From the NCBI GenBank assembly GCA_023416875.1, contig JAEZGT010000217.1, positions 1 to 8,681 of the forward strand: 8,681 nucleotides of DNA, in the 5' to 3' direction. The notes under the pieces are model-generated. The model was not told the origin of the DNA, did not search any database, and saw only the letters and a list, made by a program, of their open reading frames with translations. Numbering within the stretch: the stretch's first letter is position 1; each line of letters starts with the position of its first letter. The position numbers and the translations under genes are program-made. The stretch comes from Pseudomonadota bacterium (GTDB lineage Bacteria; Pseudomonadota; Gammaproteobacteria; Pseudomonadales; Cellvibrionaceae). Positions 1-6,332 of this stretch are shown in pieces.

Positions 1-102
1 GCGCTTACGCAGCTACGAGCAGTGTTGCAGAAATTTCCTGATATGGCCCACCTGAAAGACAATATCGAAACTCTGGAAAATATCCTGAGAACCCAGAGCT
101 GA
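1..102 (+). CDS. 3' end of an unidentified gene (partial)
   Basis: Frame 1 is open from the first base to a TGA at 100-102 and gives 33 residues, starting ALTQLRAVLQ and ending NILRTQS. The peptide is hydrophilic and probably helical, with regularly spaced Leu and charged residues (LKDNIETLENIL). This would suit the C-terminal helix of a soluble or periplasmic protein such as a TPR or coiled-coil protein, but it is too short to assign. The reading frame is supported by clean helical coding character and by the stop lying 32 bases before the next start, preceded by a good ribosome binding site. It may be the upstream member of an operon with the small lipoprotein gene that follows. The function is unknown. 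Confidence 0.55.
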   Translation, partial: ALTQLRAVLQKFPDMAHLKDNIETLENILRTQS

Positions 103-134
103 CATAACCCAAAACCAAGCGAGGAGATAGTCAA

Positions 135-578
135 ATGAATAAGTGGATACTACCTGGAATCGTATGTGCGGGACTTTTGGCAGGATGTGGCGGTAACGTG
201 AAGCGCGTCAGTTGCAATGGTTTGAATTGGGGCAATTTCGGCTATGAAACGGGGATAGCCGGCGAGTCGGTCAGAACATTTGATCCATACCGCGACAGCT
301 GTAGCGACAGGCTGGAGGCTGGGGCATTGCAAGCGTATCTGGATGGCTATTCCAAAGGCATTGCTGAGTATTGCACTTACAAAAATGGCTACAACCTCGG
401 CTATACCAAAAAAGGGATGAGCAAAGCTTGTCCAGAAGAATTGCGTGCTGAATACGAGCGCGGCTACAAATCAGGTAAGTTTGATCTGGAAACCAGAGTA
501 GAAAATGCCCGCAACATGGGCGAGGGTAAAGGGATGTCTGAAGACGTGGAGCAAATGGAGCAATTCAAGCCGAAGTAA
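135..578 (+). CDS. Small DUF2799-like outer-membrane lipoprotein
   Basis: The product is 147 aa. Residues 1-18 form a lipoprotein signal peptide (Lys at 3, hydrophobic core, lipobox LAGC with the acylated Cys at 18). The residue after Cys is Gly, not Asp, so outer-membrane sorting is expected. The mature part has repeated aromatic-Gly motifs: NWGNFGYETG (31-40), YLDGYSKGIAEYC (68-80), NGYNLGYTKKG (84-94) and YERGYKSG (107-114), plus Cys at 27, 56, 80 and 99 that could form disulfides. This YxxG/GYxxG pattern with a conserved YC resembles the DUF2799 family of small proteobacterial lipoproteins, whose role is not known to me. The C-terminal third is charged. The start is well supported: GAGGAG lies at 121-126, eight bases before ATG 135. 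The next gene on the same strand begins 275 bp later, past two hairpins, so it is probably transcribed separately. The family call rests on motif pattern only. Confidence 0.8.
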   Translation: MNKWILPGIVCAGLLAGCGGNVKRVSCNGLNWGNFGYETGIAGESVRTFDPYRDSCSDRLEAGALQAYLDGYSKGIAEYCTYKNGYNLGYTKKGMSKACPEELRAEYERGYKSGKFDLETRVENARNMGEGKGMSEDVEQMEQFKPK

Positions 579-618
579 GCCCTTCCATATTTGCTCCCGG
601 CAATTTGCCGAGATTTGA

Positions 619-655
619 TTGGGCAACACCATGTTGCCCAAACTCGTTTCTTTCC
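619..655 (+). terminator. Candidate intrinsic terminator after the small lipoprotein gene
   Basis: A perfect 9-bp inverted repeat, TTGGGCAAC (619-627) and GTTGCCCAA (633-641), with a 5-nt loop ACCAT, starts 41 bases after the stop at 578. It is followed by a pyrimidine-rich, T-rich stretch (CGTTTCTTTCC). The T-run is interrupted, so efficiency is uncertain, but position and stem fit termination of the 135-578 transcript. Confidence 0.5.
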
Positions 656-704
656 TAATCCTTCCCAAGCATTTCTCCTAAACCTTTCTATACTCAAATC
701 GGCG

Positions 705-741
705 CTGTGGCTCCTGCGCCACAGTCAAAAAATTGACTTTT
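705..741 (+). other. Second hairpin region in the 579-853 gap
   Basis: CTGTGGC (705-711) pairs with GCCACAG (718-724) around the loop TCCTGC. It is followed directly by a small repeat, GTCAA (724-728) and TTGAC (733-737), then TTTT. It could be a backup terminator or a leader element of the serine-linker lipoprotein gene. The lack of a T-run right after the main stem argues against a strong terminator. TTGACT at 733-738 resembles a -35 box, but no matching -10 lies 16-18 bases downstream. Apart from the two hairpins, I see no gene in 579-853. Confidence 0.3.
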
Positions 742-841
742 GCCTCGCTTCGATCGTGCAGACAAAAGGACGCTGTTTTAATTAACGGCGGCTTTTGCTG
801 TTTGGTTTTGTCGGCAGTGCGGGCCTTCCAGTAGAACAAAC

Positions 842-846
842 GGGGA
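842..846 (+). promoter_or_regulatory. Ribosome binding site that favours ATG 854 over TTG 851
   Basis: GGGGA at 842-846 is the only purine-rich stretch before the gene. Its last G lies eight bases before ATG 854 but only five before the in-frame TTG at 851. The spacing and the codon both favour ATG 854. Confidence 0.5.
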
Positions 847-853
847 CTTCTTG

Positions 854-3112
854 ATGCTTCACAAACTTGTTTTGGCTTTATCTATGAGCGTGTTGCTGTT
901 TGGCTGCAGCAGCTCGGATTCGAAACACCGCGACAATCCCGGCGGTTCCAACTCTAGCTCTTCGTCGAGCGCATCCAGCTCATCAAGTTCCTCGTCCAGC
1001 TCTAGCGGTATGGCGGCGAGCAGCTCATCAAGCTCTAGCTCGTCGAGTTCATCCAGTTCGAGCTCGTCATCGAGTGCTTCCAGCGGTCTAGTTGGCGGTT
1101 CCAGTTCTTCGAGCAGTAGCTCAAGTTCGTCGAGTTCAAGCTCAACGAGCTCGAGTTCCAGTTCGTCGAGCAGCAGTAGCGCGTCTTCCAGCAGCTCAAC
1201 TTCGAGTTCTTCTTCCTCAAGTTCGGGCGGCGGGGAACCGGGGATTGAAATCAGCGGAAAAGTGACCGCGCCGGCGGATGCTGTAACACAGTTCAAGAAT
1301 TTCAATCTGTTGCAGTTTGTCATGAAGTTTTTCGCGGGCGATGCCGCAGCGGCAATTACCGGCCTGCAGCCCGTCACCGGTGCGACGGTAGAACTAATTC
1401 GCATCGACAACGACGGCAATCAAGTGGGTGACGTGCTCGCTGAAGCGGTTACGACCATCGATGGCAATTACACGTTGACGTTACCGGCGGGTGTAAATCT
1501 GGCGGGTGACCTAGTTGTGCGTATTACCGGCGCCAGCAACAGCGAGATGCGGGCACAGGTGGTGCAGCAAGCCGTAAATATTTCGCCTGTGTCAGAATTT
1601 ATCTTGCGTAAATTTATTGAAAATGACACCGATCTCAAAGTGTTGGACACGTCGGCAGTGGTGAAATTGTCGGGACATGTACAAGAATTCGATCTCACCG
1701 TGGGCAGCGATCTTTCTGCGGTGTTTGAGCAACTGGAGGCCGCAGTTGGTGAATTTATTGAGGGCCAGATCGACGTAATACAATTGCAGCCGAACGACGC
1801 AACCGGCCTGGTTGGCGATTATCGCAGCGCATCCCTGCAGCTGGCGTTGCACGATAGTAATGCGCAAAACTTCGGTTCTTTCGCTGTTGATATGTGGCGA
1901 TCAACCTTTACCTTCGATGGCAAGGCAGACGGCTCGGTGGACGTTCATCATTCGGGTGAAGAAACCGCCTGGGGCAATATGTTCGGTAACGATGTAGGTG
2001 GTACCCAGTTGAATTACTGGGCTGATATGGATGAAGAGTCCGATACCTATGCCGCAAACTACCGCTCGGGCGTGTTGTTTGTCGAAGGTGAGTTCGACGA
2101 AGAAATCGAAGACGATTTCGCTTGGCGATGGCCACCGGTGACCTATCGCTTGCAGAAGGTTAAGGATCAAAATCTGTTTTTCCAATTAAACCAGGAAGCC
2201 TCTGTTCGCTATGCGACGCTTGATACCGATGACGACGGTATTAAAGATGCGCTGAATCCGGCAGCTCCGGAAGGCGATGAAATCAATCGCGGTATTGAGG
2301 TGTTTTATAAAACGCCGACAGCCATGACGACGGCATCAGTGAATGGCGCTTACGGCCGGGTTTATCTTGGTGTACTGATGTACTCCAGCGGCCACTTGGA
2401 ACTCGAAGTGGAAGCCAATGAATTGACCTTCGACAATGGAACATTGAATTACGGTGCCGCACAGCGCAACCGCATTAGCCGCAATTCCGTTGGAGAGAAT
2501 GAAGCGCATGTGGAGCCGACCGAGGAAGAAATATTATCCATCGAGGTTGCTGAAGATGGTCAAATTTCGGTTGAAGGAGAGCACATTGATGGCTATTTCA
2601 ACGAAACGGCGGATTTTGCTGTGATGGCGGAGGCGTCCGGTGAAGATGGCGAAGAGGCCAATTTCAGTAAAACCTTTTTTGTGAAATTGCCTAATAGCGC
2701 ACCGGTTATGGCGAACAAACGCTATCGCATCATGTTCCTGGATGCACATTTCAAAGGTCGTGAGTTCCACTTGAGAAATACGCGCTTTGATTCCTTTGTA
2801 ACGTTTAACAGTAATACTGCAGGGAATGCGCTCTTAGGCGGAACCACCCTGGAAAAAGGCAGCCTCGGAGGTAATGTGGTGTCCGGCATAATCCCCGTTG
2901 GCGAGAGAAATGTGACGGCACAAATTGGCAGTAATGGCGCTACCACGTTACAGATCACCGATGATGGCGGTGTTCTGCATCTGCAGGGATATTGGAATGC
3001 AACAGCAAGCTACGGTTTGTTTACCACAGGATTTATTGCGACGGGGGAAACTGTGCCTAAGTCCGCTGGCCTTGCGGTGCTGGTTGAAGTCAGCGATGGG
3101 CAGCCGGAATAA
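854..3112 (+). CDS. Large outer-membrane lipoprotein with 91-residue poly-serine linker
   Basis: The product is 752 aa from ATG 854; an in-frame TTG at 851 would add one residue. Residues 1-18 are a lipoprotein signal (lipobox LFGC, Cys18, then Ser, so outer-membrane sorting is expected). Residues 34-124 are a linker with 77 Ser of 91, broken only by single Ala/Thr and short GMAA and GLVGG islands. A beta-sandwich-like module follows at about 131-226 (ISGKV, TGATVELIRI, DGNYTLTLP), resembling carboxypeptidase-regulatory/Cna-B type domains that stand off larger domains. It contains an unusual hydrophobic insert at about 147-167. Residues 227-310 look helical. From about 316 (GLVGDYR) to the end is a large acidic, beta-rich region with no catalytic motif I recognise. 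It includes one calcium-loop-like DTDDDGIKD at 457-465, as in thrombospondin type 3 repeats. Poly-Ser linkers are typical of secreted carbohydrate-active proteins of Cellvibrionaceae, so a cell-surface binding or adhesion role is plausible, but no enzyme domain is visible. The gene converges on the efflux gene. Confidence 0.88.
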   Translation: MLHKLVLALSMSVLLFGCSSSDSKHRDNPGGSNSSSSSSASSSSSSSSSSSGMAASSSSSSSSSSSSSSSSSSSASSGLVGGSSSSSSSSSSSSSSSTSSSSSSSSSSSASSSSSTSSSSSSSSGGGEPGIEISGKVTAPADAVTQFKNFNLLQFVMKFFAGDAAAAITGLQPVTGATVELIRIDNDGNQVGDVLAEAVTTIDGNYTLTLPAGVNLAGDLVVRITGASNSEMRAQVVQQAVNISPVSEFILRKFIENDTDLKVLDTSAVVKLSGHVQEFDLTVGSDLSAVFEQLEAAVGEFIEGQIDVIQLQPNDATGLVGDYRSASLQLALHDSNAQNFGSFAVDMWRSTFTFDGKADGSVDVHHSGEETAWGNMFGNDVGGTQLNYWADMDEESDTYAANYRSGVLFVEGEFDEEIEDDFAWRWPPVTYRLQKVKDQNLFFQLNQEASVRYATLDTDDDGIKDALNPAAPEGDEINRGIEVFYKTPTAMTTASVNGAYGRVYLGVLMYSSGHLELEVEANELTFDNGTLNYGAAQRNRISRNSVGENEAHVEPTEEEILSIEVAEDGQISVEGEHIDGYFNETADFAVMAEASGEDGEEANFSKTFFVKLPNSAPVMANKRYRIMFLDAHFKGREFHLRNTRFDSFVTFNSNTAGNALLGGTTLEKGSLGGNVVSGIIPVGERNVTAQIGSNGATTLQITDDGGVLHLQGYWNATASYGLFTTGFIATGETVPKSAGLAVLVEVSDGQPE
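953..1225 (+). repeat. Serine-codon low-complexity tract
   Basis: This is the DNA of the poly-Ser linker. All six serine codons (TCN and AGY) are mixed in irregular order, so the protein is highly repetitive while the DNA has only short, imperfect repeats such as AGCTCGTCGAGTTC variants. Codon shuffling of this kind would limit replication slippage. The opposite strand reads as a spurious Glu/Leu-rich frame. Confidence 0.9.
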
Positions 3113-3130
3113 TTTCCGTCCTTGTCTAAC

Positions 3131-3163
3131 AATAAAAATGCGGGCACTGCCCGCATTTTTATT
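3131..3163. terminator. Bidirectional intrinsic terminator between convergent genes
   Basis: The arms AATAAAAATGCGGGC (3131-3145) and GCCCGCATTTTTATT (3149-3163) are perfectly complementary over 15 bp around a 3-nt loop ACT. Each strand has a GC-rich inner stem followed by a T-rich tract, so it can end transcription from both sides. It lies 18 bases after the stop at 3112 and 10 bases from the stop of the convergent gene at 3173, as expected for a shared terminator. Confidence 0.92.
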
Positions 3164-3172
3164 TTGATGACA

Positions 3173-4432
3173 TTATTTTTTGTTGTCTTCACCAATATTC
3201 CCATGCGGTCGGCCCTTATTGGCCGCATGAGCGGACGCCGGTTTTACCAGCGATGCGATGGTGAGGGCCAATAAGCCGAGGAGCAGAAATCCGCCGACCA
3301 GCGGCACCAATGTTTGATTAAACAGCTGCCCGATGAGTGTGCCAGTGGAGATTGAAATCACTGACGAAATCGCACCGATCAAGGCGGCGGCGATTCCCGC
3401 GATGTGGCCCATAGGCTCCATGGCGAGGGCGTTTAAATTGCCGAACAACAAGCCAAAGCAAAAGAAAATAGTTGCAGCGTAAGTCATAAACAGCCACAGC
3501 GGCACTGCGATAATAAATTGCGCAAGCAGCATCATTGCTGAAGTTGCGCACAGACAGACCAGCGCGGTGATACAAATGGAGCGGGGGCCGAAGCGACGCA
3601 CCAAGCGCGAATTGGACAGGGACGCCAAACCGAGAGTAAGCGCCAGTGCACCAAAATAAATTGCAAAGGCGTCGCCCACGGCATAAATATTCTGGAAGAT
3701 TTGCAGGCAAGAATTCAGATAACCAATCAAGGCGCCGAATACCAGTCCGGCGCAAACCATATAACCCACGGTAGTGCGATTGGTTAACACGGTACGTGCG
3801 CCGCGTTTGATATTGGCAACGGAGAAGGGCACGCGGCGAGATGGTGGCAGGGTTTCCTCTAGGCGGAAAAGACTCCACAACATAATGCTGAGGCCGTAAC
3901 AAAACAGCAGGCCGAAAATAAAGCGCCAGGATCCCAGCAGCAACATAAATTGCCCCAGTGTCGGCGCGACCACCGGCACCATAATAAAAATCATCATCAC
4001 CAGCGACATGATGCGCGCCATAGCGTAACCGCTACAGCGATCGCGAATAATGGAAATGGTCGAGATGTAGGGGCCGGCGCCAGCAAATCCTTGCACGAAT
4101 CGCCCGATCAGCATTTGTTCCAAGGTGCCGGCGGTCCAGCAAATTACCGTGCCGATGAGATACAGAAAAAAGGCCATGATCAACAGACGTTTGCGGCCGA
4201 GAGCGTCAGAGAGTGGACCACACAACAATTGCCCCACCGCTTGCCCGCCAAAAATGGCGCTGATAATAAATTGGGCGTGATTCGGATTGCTGATGCTTAA
4301 ATCCTGACCTATAACGCCCAGCGCTGGCAGCATGGCATCAATGGACAGCGCCACCACGGACATAATGGCGGCCATCAGCACAATAAATTCTTTGCTTGGC
4401 AAAGTGTTGTCGGGAGTTAAGGTTTGGCTCAT
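3173..4432 (-). CDS. MFS multidrug efflux transporter, Bcr/CflA type
   Basis: The product is 419 aa from ATG at 4430-4432, the usual length for the DHA1 Bcr/CflA group of proton-driven drug exporters in the inner membrane. About 12 hydrophobic segments are visible, roughly at 15-37, 52-74, 82-102, 106-127, 141-163, 168-188, 218-240, 250-272, 283-303, 307-331, 342-366 and 372-395. Family marks are the acidic residue in helix 1 within SIDAMLPALG (Asp32), motif A GQLLCGPLSDALGRKR (67-82) after helix 2, RFVQGFAGAG (111-120) in helix 4, and PVVAPTLGQFMLLLGSWRFIF (starting at 153) for helix 5 and the following loop. The open frame extends 53 codons upstream to 4591, but that part is hydrophilic and unlike the family; starting at 4432 puts helix 1 at the expected place. 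The site before ATG is weak (AGAG). The substrate cannot be told; family members export drugs such as bicyclomycin or chloramphenicol, or sulfonamides. The gene appears monocistronic. Confidence 0.92.
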   Translation of the reverse strand: MSQTLTPDNTLPSKEFIVLMAAIMSVVALSIDAMLPALGVIGQDLSISNPNHAQFIISAIFGGQAVGQLLCGPLSDALGRKRLLIMAFFLYLIGTVICWTAGTLEQMLIGRFVQGFAGAGPYISTISIIRDRCSGYAMARIMSLVMMIFIMVPVVAPTLGQFMLLLGSWRFIFGLLFCYGLSIMLWSLFRLEETLPPSRRVPFSVANIKRGARTVLTNRTTVGYMVCAGLVFGALIGYLNSCLQIFQNIYAVGDAFAIYFGALALTLGLASLSNSRLVRRFGPRSICITALVCLCATSAMMLLAQFIIAVPLWLFMTYAATIFFCFGLLFGNLNALAMEPMGHIAGIAAALIGAISSVISISTGTLIGQLFNQTLVPLVGGFLLLGLLALTIASLVKPASAHAANKGRPHGNIGEDNKK

Positions 4433-4792
4433 ATAACGGCTCTGATCGAGGCTGGTAACGCGGACAGGCAATCGCTCAGCGGTGCGGATAGAGGACTGAA
4501 GAATCGGGTTCTGGCCATGGCACGCTGAAAAGCCGCCCAGCCTATAGAACCGCAGTGACGGTCGCAACGGGTCCGCCGTTCCGTCAGACAAGCGCAGTGT
4601 TGTTCAGATGAATATCCACGGGCATCTTGCGAACGCTGTCAGTTCAGTTCTTCCGTTCGATCAAAGCGTCCAGACAACATATAAAGAGAGATTGTGCGAG
4701 GCTAAAAAAGCCCTCGCTCGAAGCTCACACGAGCGAGGGGTGGCAGGGCAGCCAAAGGTGAACTACTGGTGAAGACTTAGTTGAACAGAGGT
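4433..4792. other. Gene-free interval upstream of the efflux gene
   Basis: This interval separates two - strand genes. I see no convincing coding region. The frame running from 4591 into the efflux gene is treated as untranslated leader. The terminator of the DUF4382-like gene sits at 4704-4739, so the efflux promoter should lie between about 4440 and 4700. On the - strand there is CTGACA (complement of 4637-4642) and GATATT (complement of 4611-4616), but the 20-base spacing is too long for a confident sigma-70 call. Confidence 0.5.
4704..4739 (-). terminator. Intrinsic terminator of the DUF4382-like lipoprotein gene
   Basis: CCCTCGCTCG (4711-4720) and CGAGCGAGGG (4730-4739) form a perfect 10-bp GC-rich stem with a 9-nt loop. 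On the - strand the stem is followed by CTTTTTTA (complement of 4703-4710), a classic T-run. It lies 53 bases beyond the stop at 4793. On the + strand no T-run follows, so it acts in one direction. Confidence 0.88.
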
Positions 4793-6082
4793 TTAAACAG
4801 CTTCTTCAACCGGAGTTTCTTCTACCGGCGTTTCTTCAACAGGTGTTTCTTCTACCGGAGTTTCTTCAACTGGAGTTTCGTCTACCGGATCCACAGGCGT
4901 TTCGCCGTCAACCGGAGGCAGCGGCTTTTTGGGGCCTTTGCCAGGAGCGGGATGCCATTCGGTTTCGCCAGTTTCACACCAGTGTTTGATGTGGGGCGGG
5001 ATAGGACGGACCGGCGTTACGACTTCTTCACCGTCGGTGGCCTCTTCTTCGGTCACAGCGTCTTCACCTTCGGCAACTTCTTCAGTTTCTTCAGTTGCAG
5101 TATCGTCAGTGATGAGATCACAGATGCTTTCATCCCATTCTTCATGCGGAGCATGGGGCGGGAAGGGGTGCTCGTGCTCTTGGCGCTCTTCAATAGTGAC
5201 AGGCTCAAGAACAGCAAAAGTCAGCTCGTTGACTTCTTCCGGGTTGTCCGAAGCTGCGTCACAGGTGTAAGCCACGGTGTATTCGCCAGCTTCCAGGAAG
5301 CCCACGTGGTAGTGGTACTCACCTTTTGGAGCGAGTTTAACCAGAGCGCTTGCCACTGGATCGGATTCGCTGCCGTTTACGTCAGTGGGCACCGCGTTGG
5401 CACCGGCGAATACGTATACCGCACCCAGCTCAATGGAGGGGTCAGCACACAATTCGGCTACCAGGGCTGAGTCCAGATCGCCATGCAAATGGCCGGCGTG
5501 ATGGTTGTGGACCAAGTGCAGATGCGGCTTCAGAGTGACGTATTCATCCTCTTCACCAAATTTCAGCGACTTGCGCAGATCGAAGTCGATCGTGAACTCG
5601 GCGGGTTCGTCTTCAACGATGGTGAAGGGTTTGGTGATGTGCAGGCCGTGATCTGCTTTTCCTTCCAGTTGCAGCTCCAGAATGGTGCCATCTTCAAACT
5701 CTACGAAAGAATCCAGCACGTCGTCTTTTACTGCGTTGATGTGCAGATGAATACCGTTGTAGTCGCCTGGCTCCAGCTCAAAGCCGCTGATCAGATCGGT
5801 AACTACACCGTCTTGCAGATCCAGCAGGTTGATTGAACGCGGAGTTTCGTACTCCACCACTATGTCCTCAGCGCCTTTTTGCTTGATGGACACGCCAGTC
5901 AGCTCGATCACCACCTTGGTGGCTGAGTCCACAGGGCCGTCAGTCAGCGCCAGACTAAACGGAACAGCGGAGGTGGAAGGGTTGGGATTTTCGGAAGTGG
6001 AGGCGTTGTCGCCGCCGCAGCCGGTCATTGCGAACATGGGCACCGACAAGATGCTCATCGCTAAAGCTTTTTTCAAGAACAT
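4793..6082 (-). CDS. DUF4382-like lipoprotein with His-rich region and acidic repeat tail
   Basis: The product is 429 aa. Residues 1-22 are a lipoprotein signal (two Lys, hydrophobic core, MTGC with Cys22, then Gly-Gly, so outer-membrane sorting is expected). After a short Ser/Asn/Pro linker, about residues 40-190 match the DUF4382 pattern: FSLALTDGPVDSATKVVIELTGVSIK (starting at 42), INLLDLQDG, LEPGDYNGIHLHI and FTIDFDLRKSLKF. A His-rich stretch follows: His 187, 189, 192, 194, 195, 198 and 200. Residues 205-295 look like a second beta domain (ALVKL, GEYHYHVGFLEAGEYTVAYTC) similar to carboxypeptidase-regulatory or DUF4382-linked modules. The tail is His/Pro-rich at 302-314, Glu-rich at 313-355, then Pro-rich, and ends in EETPV repeats. 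Cys 212, 274, 321 and 369 could form disulfides. AGGAG (complement of 6092-6096) sits nine bases before ATG, giving a firm start. It is divergent from the DUF6502-like operon. Family role unknown; surface ligand or metal binding is an inference. Confidence 0.85.
   Translation of the reverse strand: MFLKKALAMSILSVPMFAMTGCGGDNASTSENPNPSTSAVPFSLALTDGPVDSATKVVIELTGVSIKQKGAEDIVVEYETPRSINLLDLQDGVVTDLISGFELEPGDYNGIHLHINAVKDDVLDSFVEFEDGTILELQLEGKADHGLHITKPFTIVEDEPAEFTIDFDLRKSLKFGEEDEYVTLKPHLHLVHNHHAGHLHGDLDSALVAELCADPSIELGAVYVFAGANAVPTDVNGSESDPVASALVKLAPKGEYHYHVGFLEAGEYTVAYTCDAASDNPEEVNELTFAVLEPVTIEERQEHEHPFPPHAPHEEWDESICDLITDDTATEETEEVAEGEDAVTEEEATDGEEVVTPVRPIPPHIKHWCETGETEWHPAPGKGPKKPLPPVDGETPVDPVDETPVEETPVEETPVEETPVEETPVEEAV
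4809..4883 (-). repeat. Five 15-bp tandem repeats encoding EETPV units
   Basis: Five adjacent 15-bp units start at 4809, 4824, 4839, 4854 and 4869; the consensus on the + strand is ACCGGAGTTTCTTCW. They encode the C-terminal (E/D)ETPV repeats. The last base alternates T, A, T, A, T, which corresponds to alternating Val codons GTA and GTT and suggests growth by 30-bp doublings. Changes in unit number would keep the frame and alter only tail length. Confidence 0.9.
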
Positions 6083-6105
6083 GTCTCGTTTCTCCTAAAG
6101 ATTGT

Positions 6106-6126
6106 GTGCATTTTCGCCAAATGCAC
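6106..6126. promoter_or_regulatory. Inverted repeat in the leader of the DUF4382-like gene
   Basis: GTGCATTT (6106-6113) and AAATGCAC (6119-6126) are perfect 8-bp arms around the spacer TCGCC. The repeat is only nine bases upstream of the AGGAG ribosome site (6092-6096) of the divergent lipoprotein gene. It could be an operator for a dimeric regulator or an RNA hairpin in the leader. The AT-rich arms and absence of a T-run argue against a terminator. The partner regulator is not known; the DUF6502-like protein encoded next door is a candidate. Confidence 0.45.
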
Positions 6127-6186
6127 TTGATTTTTACCTATGTCCCGCATCGTATTGCTACCCCGTTACCGAGCGGGTTTTGACAC

Positions 6187-6192
6187 TATAAT
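6187..6192 (+). promoter_or_regulatory. Possible -10 box for the DUF6502/DUF5666 operon
   Basis: A perfect TATAAT lies in the divergent region, 140 bases before ATG 6333. The -35 position upstream is poor (GTTACC at 6165-6170, 16-base spacing). TTGACA at 6180-6185 directly abuts the box and cannot serve as its -35. The palindrome CAAATTTG (6195-6202) covers the expected start of transcription and might be an operator. This is a weak call. Confidence 0.3.
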
Positions 6193-6332
6193 CCCAAATT
6201 TGCATCGGATAAGGTCGACTGTCTCACAAAAGCATAGCGAGATAAGCTTTTTTTGACGTTTTTATCCCATAATCGGCATCGTTTCGTTCGCGGTACGCAC
6301 GTTCATTTGCGCGATTGGGTAATCATCGGGTC

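Noticed and set aside
598..610. Short palindrome CGGCAA-T-TTGCCG after the small lipoprotein gene
   Set aside because: A one-base loop cannot form a useful hairpin and there is no T-run; the neighbouring 9-bp stem at 619-641 is the better terminator.
953..1225. Serine tract considered as a CRISPR-like or satellite array
   Set aside because: The DNA units are irregular, there are no constant repeats with unique spacers, and the reading frame explains the pattern fully.
859..1419. 186-aa Glu/Leu-rich open frame on the - strand
   Set aside because: It is the exact antisense of the serine-codon tract; its composition is a by-product of TCN/AGY codons read backwards, and no ribosome site or family supports it.
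3318..3902. 194-aa - strand open frame inside the efflux gene
   Set aside because: It is an out-of-frame overlap of a well supported 12-helix transporter, with no family features of its own.
4433..4591. 53-residue N-terminal extension of the efflux protein
   Set aside because: It is hydrophilic, unlike the family, and would push helix 1 far from the N-terminus; ATG at 4432 gives normal Bcr/CflA length.
4781..5470. 229-aa + strand open frame starting with FFNRSFFYRRFF-like repeats
   Set aside because: It is the antisense shadow of the EETPV repeat and Glu-rich tail of the DUF4382-like gene, which has a firm start, signal peptide and terminator.
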